From positions 310,001 through 374,000 of the forward strand of contig NZ_FPAJ01000003.1 of assembly GCF_900116285.1 (NCBI RefSeq): a DNA stretch of 64,000 nt. The letters run 5' to 3'. The translations under genes were made by a program, and so were the position numbers. Each line of letters starts with the position of its first letter. The stretch's first letter is position 1. Below are positions 35,524 to 42,646 of the stretch, one piece after another. Below the pieces are notes generated by a model that saw only the letters and a program-made list of their open reading frames with translations, was not told where the DNA came from and did not search any database. This DNA is from Sulfitobacter marinus. GTDB taxonomy: Bacteria > Pseudomonadota > Alphaproteobacteria > Rhodobacterales > Rhodobacteraceae.

Positions 35524-35538
35524 TTAACGCCTGACTAA
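35524..35538. promoter_or_regulatory. CtrA-box-like motif upstream of flgE
   Basis: TTAA-N7-CTAA (TTAG-N7-TTAA in the flgE direction; spacer CGCCTGA) matches 7 of 8 consensus positions and lies 58 bp before the flgE start, in the flgE-motB gap. Confidence 0.5.
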
Positions 35539-35567
35539 CAGATAAAATACGCCATAGTTCTCGGCCG

Positions 35568-36389
35568 TTATTGTCTGAGTAAAATCACCTGTAGTCTGTT
35601 GTTGCGTACTTCCATCGGGTTCTCTGTTTCCGGCTTTCGGTCCGCGTAACCTATTACTTTTTGGATTCTTTTCGGGTTATCCAGATATTTTTCCAGTATC
35701 AGACGGGCCACAGTCGCGCGCTGCGATGATAGATCCCAGACGGGGTTCTCGATCGCTACAATTGGATTTGAACGGACATGGCTAGCCACTGAAATGTCAT
35801 TCACGACAACTTTCGTGGCGTCTGCGATTACATAAAGCAGCTGTTCAAGCAGCGGCGACGGCTTGTCGGTTTCCGGTTTGAAGAGGGTTGTGTCCTCGAC
35901 ATCGAAAAGTTCAATAACCATCCCTTCGTCGGTGACTTTCGTGACGACGTGGCGTTTCAGCTCGTCCATGACCATGGATTCGCCGCCGCGCCCCATGAGC
36001 GTTTCATCCACGACTTTGAAGCGTTCGTTCTCGCCGTCGACGTCCGGCCCACTGCTGGCATCCTGGCCTTCGCCGGCTTGATCTGGCGCTGACGCACCGG
36101 TGCCGCTTTTGGGCAATGTCATTTCCGAGAAAATGCTGTCGCCCGACAGCGCGCCGTCGCCACCACCCGAAACCCGCATGATAGGAATTGAAGGGGAAAA
36201 ATAATCAGCAAGCCCCTGACGTTGTTGTTCTGTTGTCGCGTTCAGCAGCCACATCAACATAAAAAAGGCCATCATTGCGGTCACGAAGTCCGCGTAAGCG
36301 ACTTTCCAGGCACCGCCATGGTGCCCGCCGCCTTTGACTACTTTTTTGCGTTTAATGATGACTGGTGCCGCATTTGCCTGCGCCGCCAT
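35568..36389 (-). CDS. motB: Flagellar motor stator protein MotB
   Basis: Stator subunit that carries the proton-accepting aspartate and anchors the motor to peptidoglycan. The 273-residue protein has a basic N-terminus, a single transmembrane helix with the conserved VAYADFVTAMMAFFMLMWLL (the Asp is the proton site), a plug/linker rich in Gly and Ser, and a C-terminal OmpA-like domain with SSQRATVARLILEKYL and KVIGYADRKP. The start at 36389 (MAAQANAAPV) is preferred; the ATG at 36428 would add 13 residues with no homology. It is transcribed towards flgE, 14 kb from motA. Confidence 0.96.
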   Translation of the reverse strand: MAAQANAAPVIIKRKKVVKGGGHHGGAWKVAYADFVTAMMAFFMLMWLLNATTEQQRQGLADYFSPSIPIMRVSGGGDGALSGDSIFSEMTLPKSGTGASAPDQAGEGQDASSGPDVDGENERFKVVDETLMGRGGESMVMDELKRHVVTKVTDEGMVIELFDVEDTTLFKPETDKPSPLLEQLLYVIADATKVVVNDISVASHVRSNPIVAIENPVWDLSSQRATVARLILEKYLDNPKRIQKVIGYADRKPETENPMEVRNNRLQVILLRQ

Positions 36390-36435
36390 TCTCACTACCC
36401 TTTTTTCACCCAAGGTAAGGTGTAACAAGCAGGTG

Positions 36436-36450
36436 TTACGGGCAGCTTAA
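36436..36450. promoter_or_regulatory. CtrA-box-like motif upstream of motB
   Basis: TTAC-N7-TTAA followed by C (spacer GGGCAGC) matches the TTAA-N7-TTAAC consensus in all but one position. It lies 47 bp before the motB start, in the short gap after trhO. Confidence 0.5.
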
Positions 36451-36455
36451 CATCC

Positions 36456-37385
36456 TTAATTGTCAGTATTCTGACCGGATGGTGCCGCACTCATGTGGTC
36501 CTCTCCGCGGTCGCGGGCCAGCATGATCTGGTGCTGGCGTTCGCGAAACCGGGCCTTGTCGGTATCAGAGGTTTCATTGACGCATTGATGGCAGCTTACC
36601 CCGGCCTCGTAGCCGTCGCGGGCGGTATCTTGGGGCAGGATCGGCCGGCGGCAGCCGTGGCACAGCATATGAGGCCCCTCTTTCAACCCGTGGCCAACAC
36701 TGACCCGGTTGTCAAAAACGAAACACTCACCCTGCCAGCTGCTGTCTTCCTGAGGCACATTTTCGAGATACTTCAAAATGCCGCCTTTGAGGTGAAAGAC
36801 ATCTTCGACACCCTGACCAACTAGGTAATTCGTTGATTTCTCACAGCGAATACCGCCCGTGCAAAACATCGCGACTTTCTTGTTGTGGAAACGGTGTTTG
36901 TTTTCCTGCCACCAAGCTGGAAATTCACCAAAGCTTTTGGTTTGCGGGTCGATTGCACCATCAAACGTCCCGATCGAAACTTCGTAGTCGTTGCGGGTAT
37001 CGATTACGGCGACGTCATCGCGGCTGATCAGATCGTTCCAATCTGCGGCTTCGACATAGTGGCCAACGCGGTCGGTCGGATCTACATCAGGCTGCCCCAT
37101 CGTGACGATTTCACGCTTCAGGCGGACCTTCATTTTGCCGAAAGGCGGGGTTTTCGCGGTGCTTTCCTTCCACTCCAATCCGTCGCAGCCAGGTAGGGAT
37201 TTAATATGGGTAATCACGGCATCAATACCGGCACGTGGCCCCGCGATGGTGCCGTTGATCCCTTCGCCAGCAACCAGCAAGGTGCCTTTGACATCCTGCG
37301 TATCGCACAGCGCCTTAAGCGGCGCGCGCAGGCCATCAGGATCGCTGAAACGGGTAAAGTGATAAAGGGCGGCAATGATATACAT
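36456..37385 (-). CDS. trhO: tRNA uridine-34 hydroxylase TrhO (rhodanese-domain, YceA family)
   Basis: Cytosolic enzyme that catalyses oxygen-dependent hydroxylation of uridine-34 in some tRNAs, the first step toward (m)cmo5U wobble modification. The 309-residue protein has an N-terminal acylphosphatase-like UPF0176 domain (about 1-90), a rhodanese domain (about 120-220) with the active-site loop CTGGIRCEKST (Cys at about residue 175), and a C-terminal cysteine-rich zinc-ribbon-like segment (CHGC...CHQC). It is unrelated to flagella and marks the end of that locus. A divergent pncA lies across a 105-bp gap. Confidence 0.95.
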   Translation of the reverse strand: MYIIAALYHFTRFSDPDGLRAPLKALCDTQDVKGTLLVAGEGINGTIAGPRAGIDAVITHIKSLPGCDGLEWKESTAKTPPFGKMKVRLKREIVTMGQPDVDPTDRVGHYVEAADWNDLISRDDVAVIDTRNDYEVSIGTFDGAIDPQTKSFGEFPAWWQENKHRFHNKKVAMFCTGGIRCEKSTNYLVGQGVEDVFHLKGGILKYLENVPQEDSSWQGECFVFDNRVSVGHGLKEGPHMLCHGCRRPILPQDTARDGYEAGVSCHQCVNETSDTDKARFRERQHQIMLARDRGEDHMSAAPSGQNTDN

Positions 37386-37388
37386 GGG

Positions 37389-37449
37389 CGCTCAGATACG
37401 CCCCCTGCGCGCGTCAGGCAAGAGGGTGCTTTCCGCCCTGACCTGAGCG
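37389..37449. repeat. Nested inverted repeat between trhO and pncA
   Basis: Two nested palindromic arms: outer CGCTCAG (37389-37395) / CTGAGCG (37443-37449) and inner GTCAGG (37413-37418) / CCTGAC (37437-37442), the right arms being directly adjacent. They fill most of the divergent promoter region; this could be an operator, a leader structure or a small palindromic repeat. Confidence 0.45.
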
Positions 37450-37490
37450 TGAAGATATGGTATCGTGAGGTGTGATAAGGAGAAAACAAG

Positions 37491-38093
37491 ATGACCAAAG
37501 CATTGATCGTGATCGACGTCCAAAACGACTTTTGCCCCGGCGGGGCGCTGGAAGTACCCCAAGGGGATGAAATTATCGCGCGGATCAATGACCTTATGTC
37601 AGATGTGGATGCCGTCGTTCTCACCCAAGACTGGCATCCGGCGGGCCATTCTTCTTTTGCGTCTTCGCATGCGGGCAGAGGGCCATATGAGATGATCGAG
37701 ATGCCCTACGGCACGCAGGTTCTTTGGCCGGATCATTGCGTTCAGGGCACCAAGGGGGGGCAGTTTCACGCTGATTTGAATGGTACAGCCGCCGATCTGA
37801 TCATTCGCAAAGGGTACAACCCTGATATCGACAGCTATTCAGCGTTCTTTGAAAACGATCACACCACGCCAACGGGGCTTGATGGCTATTTGCGCAGCCG
37901 TGGCATTACGGATTTGGTCATGGTCGGGTTGGCCTTGGACTTCTGTGTAAACTATTCGGCAGTAGATGCTGCAAAATTGGGCTTTAACGTTGAGGTCAGA
38001 CAAGACCTGTGCCGTGCAATTGATCTGGACGGGTCCCTTGCTGCGGCCATTGATGGGATGGTTGCAGCCGGTGTTACCCTGACCCAAGCGTAG
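37491..38093 (+). CDS. pncA: Nicotinamidase
   Basis: Hydrolyses nicotinamide to nicotinate and ammonia in NAD salvage. The 200-residue protein has the isochorismatase-like fold with the catalytic triad Asp9 (VIDVQNDF), Lys107 (IIRKGYNPD) and Cys152 (GLALDFCVNYSA), plus the metal-site histidines in TQDWHPAGHSSFAS and LWPDHCVQG. It is preceded by AAGGAG. pncB, the next step of the pathway, lies 0.8 kb downstream on the same strand across the opposed marC gene. The stop region overlaps marC by 20 bp. Confidence 0.97.
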   Translation: MTKALIVIDVQNDFCPGGALEVPQGDEIIARINDLMSDVDAVVLTQDWHPAGHSSFASSHAGRGPYEMIEMPYGTQVLWPDHCVQGTKGGQFHADLNGTAADLIIRKGYNPDIDSYSAFFENDHTTPTGLDGYLRSRGITDLVMVGLALDFCVNYSAVDAAKLGFNVEVRQDLCRAIDLDGSLAAAIDGMVAAGVTLTQA

Positions 38094-38733
38094 GTTGCTG
38101 AACCGGCGATAGGTTCAAAATGCCAAGCGCGTCGAGGCCGCCCAACGTGGCGTCGACCGCAACGGTTGCCAGAATGATGCCCATGACGCGGCTGATCACG
38201 CTGGCCCCTGTTGTGCCCATGAGCCGCCCAATTTTGCCAGCCATCAGCAGCAACGCCAAGGTAACAGCCAGTATCAGCAGTAAAAGCGCCGCCGTGATGA
38301 CCTGATCTGATACAGGGTTGCTGTGATTATCCGTCAAAATGACAATGGCCAGCATCGCACCCGGCGACGCGATAGACGGCATTGCCAATGGAAAAACAGC
38401 GCCTGCCAAGTGATCGCGCTCGGCAGCTTCTATCTCTTGTGTCGGTTTGGGCTCGCCAAAGATCATACTCAGCGCGAATAGAAACAGGACGATGCCACCG
38501 GCCACTTGAAACGATCCAAGCCGCAAGCCCAGAGATTCCAACAAGAACTGTCCCCCGATGAGGAAGGCCAGCAAGACCACCCCGGCCACCAACACAGCAC
38601 GTAGCGCAAAACTGCGGTGCAGTTTTTTGGGCACATTGGCCGTCGCGTATAGAAAAACCGGCAAACTGCCGATGGGATCGATCACAACGAACAAGGTGAT
38701 CAGTTCTCTTAGAAGATTGGGCCATTCCAACAT
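38074..38733 (-). CDS. MarC family integral membrane protein
   Basis: A 219-residue inner-membrane protein with six hydrophobic helices in the MarC/SNARE-associated-like pattern: LITLFVVIDPIGSLPVFLYAT near the N-terminus, LVAGVVLLAFLIGGQFLLESLGLRLGSFQVAGGIVLFLFALSMIFG, and AVFPLAMPSIASPGAMLAIVILT. The family was once linked to multiple antibiotic resistance, which was later not confirmed; its transport function is unknown. It sits between pncA and pncB on the opposite strand and overlaps pncA convergently. Confidence 0.92.
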   Translation of the reverse strand: MLEWPNLLRELITLFVVIDPIGSLPVFLYATANVPKKLHRSFALRAVLVAGVVLLAFLIGGQFLLESLGLRLGSFQVAGGIVLFLFALSMIFGEPKPTQEIEAAERDHLAGAVFPLAMPSIASPGAMLAIVILTDNHSNPVSDQVITAALLLLILAVTLALLLMAGKIGRLMGTTGASVISRVMGIILATVAVDATLGGLDALGILNLSPVQQPTLGSG

Positions 38734-38857
38734 AAAGCGGACCTATTTGGGGGATGCTTCCTGCGATACCATAGGTTTATGGCCATGTCAGCGGCTATTC
38801 CCTTGCCCCGTCAATCGGGATGCGTCACAAACACATCGCCTAACGGAGCCTAAGATC

Positions 38858-40150
38858 ATGGTCGATATCGCCAGCCGCGTCTGGAATCACAAATGGAAGA
38901 TCGACCCGATTGTTCGGTCGCTGATCGATACGGATTTCTACAAATTGCTGATGTGCCAATCGGTGTTTCGGAACAAGCCTGAAACCCAGGTGACATTTAG
39001 CCTGATCAACCGGTCAAAGCATATCCCCCTTGCCGATCTGATCGACGAAGGCGAACTGCGCGAGCAGTTGGACCATATCCGGTCCCTATCTCTCAGCCGC
39101 GGAGAAAGCACTTGGCTACGGGGCAACACATTTTATGGCAAACGCCAAATGTTTCGCCCTGACTTTATGGAGTGGTTCGAGGGGCTGCGCCTGCCGTCCT
39201 ATTATCTGGAACGCAAAGGCGACCAATACGAGCTGACGTTCGAGGGCACTTGGCCCGAGGTTATGCTGTGGGAAATCCCTGCGCTTGCGGTTCTGATGGA
39301 GCTGCGCGGCCGTGCGGTTCTGGGCAAAATGGGCAAGTTCGAGCTGCAAATCCTGTATGCGCGCGGCATGACCCGTGTTTGGGAAAAGATCGAGGAACTT
39401 CGCAAAATTCCTGGCCTGTCCATCGCGGATTTCGGCACACGTCGCCGTCATTCCTTCTTGTGGCAGGACTGGTGCGTTCAGGCCATGCAAGAAGGGCTGG
39501 GAAATGCCTTTACCGGGACATCGAACTGCAAGATTGCAATGTCGCGCGAAGTCGAGGCGATTGGCACCAATGCTCATGAGCTGCCCATGGTTTACGCGGC
39601 TTTGGCCAAAGATGATGCTGCGCTCGCGCAGGCCCCTTATGATGTTTTGCAAGACTGGCACGAAGAACATGAAGGTAATCTGCGGATTATCCTGCCCGAC
39701 ACTTACGGGACCAAAGGGTTCTTGGACAACGCGCCTGATTGGTTAGCGGGTTGGACGGGCATTCGCATCGACAGCGGCGACCCCGCCACGGCGGCACAAA
39801 TCGCCATAGATTGGTGGAAATCGCGCGGCGAGGACCCAAGCAGCAAACGGATCATATTCAGTGATGGCTTGGACGTTGCAAAGATCAAAGAGCTGCACAC
39901 GCAATTCGCGGATAAGGCGACGGTATCGTTCGGTTGGGGCACCTTGTTGACCAATGATTTCCGCAATCTGGTGCCAGACGATGCGCTGGCCCCTTTTAGC
40001 CTCGTTTGCAAAGCGGTTTCGGCGAACGGCAAACCGACGGTCAAACTGTCAGACAACCCCAACAAGGCGATGGGCCCACAAAGCGAGATCGACCGCTACA
40101 AACGTGTGTTTCAGGTTGGTGAGCAAGACACGCAGAAGGTCATCGTTTAG
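38858..40150 (+). CDS. pncB: Nicotinate phosphoribosyltransferase
   Basis: Converts nicotinate and PRPP to nicotinate mononucleotide in the Preiss-Handler NAD salvage route, directly using the PncA product. The 430-residue protein begins MVDIASRVWNH at 38858; the frame extends further upstream but that part runs opposite to marC and lacks homology. Key segments: SLIDTDFYKLLMCQSVF, the phosphorylatable His at about residue 198 in DFGTRRRHSFLWQ, and GIRIDSGDPATAAQIA for phosphate binding. It converges on the EamA transporter with an 11-bp overlap. Confidence 0.96.
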   Translation: MVDIASRVWNHKWKIDPIVRSLIDTDFYKLLMCQSVFRNKPETQVTFSLINRSKHIPLADLIDEGELREQLDHIRSLSLSRGESTWLRGNTFYGKRQMFRPDFMEWFEGLRLPSYYLERKGDQYELTFEGTWPEVMLWEIPALAVLMELRGRAVLGKMGKFELQILYARGMTRVWEKIEELRKIPGLSIADFGTRRRHSFLWQDWCVQAMQEGLGNAFTGTSNCKIAMSREVEAIGTNAHELPMVYAALAKDDAALAQAPYDVLQDWHEEHEGNLRIILPDTYGTKGFLDNAPDWLAGWTGIRIDSGDPATAAQIAIDWWKSRGEDPSSKRIIFSDGLDVAKIKELHTQFADKATVSFGWGTLLTNDFRNLVPDDALAPFSLVCKAVSANGKPTVKLSDNPNKAMGPQSEIDRYKRVFQVGEQDTQKVIV

Positions 40151-41051
40151 ACGATGATCCTTGCCTTGTTTGGCTGATTTTGCGTTCGCGCCACACGATG
40201 AGCAATCCGCCGACGACGATGAACAGTGCACCGGGGAATAGATCGGACCACGGTGCTTCGCCATAGAAAACCCAGCCAAGCGCAAACGCCAGCGGTATAC
40301 CGAAATAGCTGAACGGTGCCAGATTGCTTTGCTCGGTCAGTCGGTAGGACATGATCAGGAATAACACGGCTGTTCCGCCAAATGCGCCCATGCCGACAAT
40401 CCACAGCAGGTCGGTACCCGACGCAAGCGGGGTAAAGCCAGCGGTGAAAAACGCAAGCGCCAGCGACCCGATCGCGGCAAGACCTGAAGAATAAAGATTG
40501 ATCAGCGCACTGGGAACATCTTCATCCATCATGCGGGTCGTCACGGCCACCAACGCATAGCAGGCCGCCGCCGCAAGCGGTAATAGGGCCGCGGGCCGAA
40601 AGCTATCGCTGCCAGGTCCGACGACCATAATTACCCCAGCAAAGCCCAAAAGCACGGCACCCCATCTGAGCGCGCCCACCTTTTCGCCAAGCAGAACAAC
40701 CGCCAGCGCCACCATGATCGGCGCATTCGCGTATGTGATCGTTGATGCGGTCGCAAAGCTGAGCAGCCCCAGCGACAGATAAAAGAAATACTGTGCAAAC
40801 GTCAGGATGATGCCGCGCAGAAGCGCAAATCGCCACTGACGGATCTTTAGGATGCGCCCGTTTTGATGCCAATCCGGCGAAAGCCAAAGTGCAATGCCTG
40901 CTGGGATCAAGCCCGCGATATTCCGATAGGCGGATAGCTCCGCAGCGCCGTAATGTGGTGACAGGTGTTTGATGATCAAACCCATCAGATCAAACAAGAC
41001 CAAAGCGATCAGCGAGAAGGTGATCGCGAGGGTAGTGCGGTTCCTCGGCAT
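40140..41051 (-). CDS. EamA/DMT-family transporter
   Basis: A 303-residue inner-membrane protein with ten hydrophobic helices in two EamA repeats (about 10-140 and 155-290). Features include the FLLALFDLMGLIIKH-type first helix, SFATASTITYANAPIMVALAVVLLGEKVG in repeat one and APFSYFGIPLAFALGWVFYGEAP in repeat two. The drug/metabolite superfamily exports small metabolites; the substrate is unknown. No partner genes are evident. Confidence 0.9.
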   Translation of the reverse strand: MPRNRTTLAITFSLIALVLFDLMGLIIKHLSPHYGAAELSAYRNIAGLIPAGIALWLSPDWHQNGRILKIRQWRFALLRGIILTFAQYFFYLSLGLLSFATASTITYANAPIMVALAVVLLGEKVGALRWGAVLLGFAGVIMVVGPGSDSFRPAALLPLAAAACYALVAVTTRMMDEDVPSALINLYSSGLAAIGSLALAFFTAGFTPLASGTDLLWIVGMGAFGGTAVLFLIMSYRLTEQSNLAPFSYFGIPLAFALGWVFYGEAPWSDLFPGALFIVVGGLLIVWRERKISQTRQGSSSKR

Positions 41052-41132
41052 GATGTCGATCCTAAAGAGGGGTCGGAGAGACCCTAGCAGACAGCCGCTA
41101 TATCACCATCGCAAATTGCTTGGGATATCGGA

Positions 41133-41555
41133 TCACTTGGCCGGATCAACTTTGCCACGTAGGGCTTTAACCTCTCCGCGGACTTTCTTTTCCTTCAGGC
41201 GTCGCTTTTTTGACCCGAGCGTTGGTCGCGTCGGGATGCGGCGTTTGGGTGGGGTCAGCGCTGATTTGATCAGTTCTTTCAACCGGTCACGCGCGATTTC
41301 GCGGTTGCGGGCTTGGCTGCGCGTTTCGTCGCATTGGATTACCAACGCCCCCTCATTGGTCCACCGGCGACCTGCCAGCCTGCGCAGACGGTTTTTCACG
41401 GGGGTGGTTAGTGATGGCGAAGTCGCGGCTTCGAACCGCAATTCAACCGCGCTTGAGACCTTGTTGACGTTTTGCCCACCGGGGCCGGACGCCCGCATAA
41501 AACTTTCGGTAAGTTCCCAGTCTTGAATGGCAATTTCGTCGGTGATGTGCAGCAC
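41133..41555 (-). CDS. arfB: Alternative ribosome-rescue factor ArfB (peptidyl-tRNA hydrolase)
   Basis: ArfB frees ribosomes stalled at the 3' end of non-stop mRNAs: its basic tail enters the empty mRNA channel and its GGQ motif hydrolyses peptidyl-tRNA. The 140-residue protein has GGQ at residues 26-28 (SGPGGQNVNKVSS) and a Lys/Arg-rich C-terminal tail. The start is the GTG at 41555, 7 nt after AAGGAG; a longer frame to 41597 has no ribosome site. That Shine-Dalgarno abuts a 7-bp hairpin and lies 50 nt downstream of an intrinsic terminator, so expression may be attenuated. Confidence 0.94.
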   Translation of the reverse strand: MLHITDEIAIQDWELTESFMRASGPGGQNVNKVSSAVELRFEAATSPSLTTPVKNRLRRLAGRRWTNEGALVIQCDETRSQARNREIARDRLKELIKSALTPPKRRIPTRPTLGSKKRRLKEKKVRGEVKALRGKVDPAK

Positions 41556-41562
41556 GGGTGGT

Positions 41563-41598
41563 CTCCTTGGGGGCAGTATCGCATCGCAACTGCCCAAG
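41563..41598 (-). promoter_or_regulatory. Hairpin overlapping the arfB Shine-Dalgarno region
   Basis: A perfect 7-bp stem GGGCAGT (41595-41589) / ACTGCCC (41577-41571) can extend through CTT pairing with AAG of the AAGGAG ribosome site (41568-41563), across a 2-nt bulge. In the extended form part of the Shine-Dalgarno is sequestered. Confidence 0.4.
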
Positions 41599-41620
41599 TA
41601 AAAGGCCCCCGAAAATGCGA

Positions 41621-41647
41621 AAAGGGCCGCCCTGAAAAGAGCGGCCC
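41621..41647 (-). terminator. Intrinsic terminator in the arfB leader
   Basis: On the minus strand, a perfect 7-bp stem GGGCCGC (41647-41641) / GCGGCCC (41630-41624) is followed by TTTTCGCATTTT. The orientation and T-rich tail indicate termination of transcripts heading towards arfB, 66 bp before its start. Confidence 0.7.
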
Positions 41648-41665
41648 AATCGAATGGTTTACGGA

Positions 41666-41728
41666 GGTGGGATCGGTTAGATCAGCGATCCACCCAAGGT
41701 TCTGACCACTAAGGGCTGCCCTAGCGGT
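41666..41728 (-). ncRNA. Tandem hairpins of a structured leader RNA or sRNA
   Basis: Two hairpins precede the terminator on the minus strand. The first (41728-41705) pairs ACCGCTA-GGGC with GCCCTTAGTGGT (one bulge, one mismatch), with the TAG stop of a short frame in its 5' arm. The second (41695-41666) pairs GGTGG-ATCG with CGATCCCACC (one bulge). With the terminator they form a three-hairpin RNA; no known RNA family was recognised. Confidence 0.4.
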
Positions 41729-41777
41729 TGTCCTCCCAAGCTGTTCCGACACCTCGCTCCAATACCGTTCTTGACAC
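41721..41777 (-). CDS. Possible 18-codon leader peptide upstream of arfB
   Basis: A GTG at 41777 lies 7 nt after GGAGG of the sequence AAAGGAGGTGATCCAG, which is complementary over 16 nt to the usual alphaproteobacterial 16S rRNA 3' end. The frame reads MSRTVLERGVGTAWEDNR then TAG, ending within the first hairpin. An alternative longer frame from a GTG at 41809 has only a weak ribosome site. The peptide matches nothing I recognise; only the ribosome site and the hairpin position support it. Confidence 0.35.
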   Translation of the reverse strand: MSRTVLERGVGTAWEDNR

Positions 41778-41868
41778 TGGATCACCTCCTTTACATTTGT
41801 TGAACTCACCCAAAGCTTTGCACAGGATCGCCAAAGCGCAAAACGTTTTTTTGCCCGTCACAAAGGAT

Positions 41869-41916
41869 TGCGGGCGCAAAGCTGCTGCCAATCGTGGCAA
41901 AAGATTTACGCCCGCA
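41869..41916. repeat. Double-stem inverted repeat after the queuosine-transporter gene
   Basis: TGCGGGCGCAAA (41869-41880) pairs with TTTACGCCCGCA (41905-41916) with one G-T mismatch or G-U wobble. Inside it is a second stem TGCCA (41886-41890) / TGGCA (41895-41899). It starts 20 bp after the transporter stop and may act as its terminator or mRNA-end structure, though no T-run follows on the minus strand. Confidence 0.5.
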
Positions 41917-41935
41917 GTGGTGATTTTTGTGTCGC

Positions 41936-42556
41936 TTAACCTGCGGGCAGCAGCCGTGCAGTGATCAAGCGGAAGGGGATGAGTGCGATCAAGGCAAGGC
42001 TAAGCTTTACAGCCCAATCAGCCACGGCAAGCGATACCCAAAGTGGGGCAACAGGCCCGTTTCCAAGCAACGGCAACGCTTCGGCTGCCCAAGATACGTC
42101 TGTGAGGGGGCTGATAAACGACAGCGCGCCAGAGAACGCGATAGAGAAGAACAATACCGTATCAACGGTGCTGCCGATTAAGGTGCTGGCCAGCGGCGCG
42201 CGCCACCATTTACCGTCCCGAAGGGCCGAAAAAATCGCAACATCAAGAAGTTGGGCCACCAAGAAGGCGGTTCCGGACCCGATCGCGATGCGGATTGTCA
42301 CCAATGGACCAAATTCGCCCATGATCTGTGTGCCGATCAAAGAGCAGATCAAACCAACGACGAAACCTACCAGAACCACGCGTCGTGCGGCGGTCTGGCC
42401 GTAAACGCGGTTCATGATGTCGGTCACCAGAAAGGCAAGGGGATAGGTGAATGCGCCCCAAGTGAGCCATTGCCCATAGAGGAATTGAACGAGAATGTTG
42501 GAGGCCACGACAATGGCGGCCATGGCAATAATGCCGGGAAGATATGTGCGTGTCAT
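41936..42556 (-). CDS. Queuosine precursor transporter (VUT family, YhhQ-like)
   Basis: A 206-residue inner-membrane protein with about six helices, matching the COG1738 family that imports queuine or preQ0/preQ1 for queuosine tRNA modification. Family-typical segments: FLYGQWLTWGAFTYPLAFLVTDIMNRVYGQTAARRVV and ASTLIGSTVDTVLFFSIAFSG. No preQ1 riboswitch was recognised upstream. It is upstream of the arfB leader on the same strand. Confidence 0.92.
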   Translation of the reverse strand: MTRTYLPGIIAMAAIVVASNILVQFLYGQWLTWGAFTYPLAFLVTDIMNRVYGQTAARRVVLVGFVVGLICSLIGTQIMGEFGPLVTIRIAIGSGTAFLVAQLLDVAIFSALRDGKWWRAPLASTLIGSTVDTVLFFSIAFSGALSFISPLTDVSWAAEALPLLGNGPVAPLWVSLAVADWAVKLSLALIALIPFRLITARLLPAG

Positions 42557-42646
42557 GTGTTAACCGTTTTTTGCAAGGGTGCGGCGACTTGGCCTGCGGG
42601 AATCGCAGACAAAGCCGCCTTAAGGGGTTGATCTGCGTCTTGCAAG

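Noticed and set aside
41777..41792. Plus strand CTGGATCACCTCCTTT identical to a 16S rRNA 3' end
   Set aside because: No other 16S sequence lies upstream, so this is not an rRNA fragment. It is better explained on the minus strand as a very strong Shine-Dalgarno sequence.
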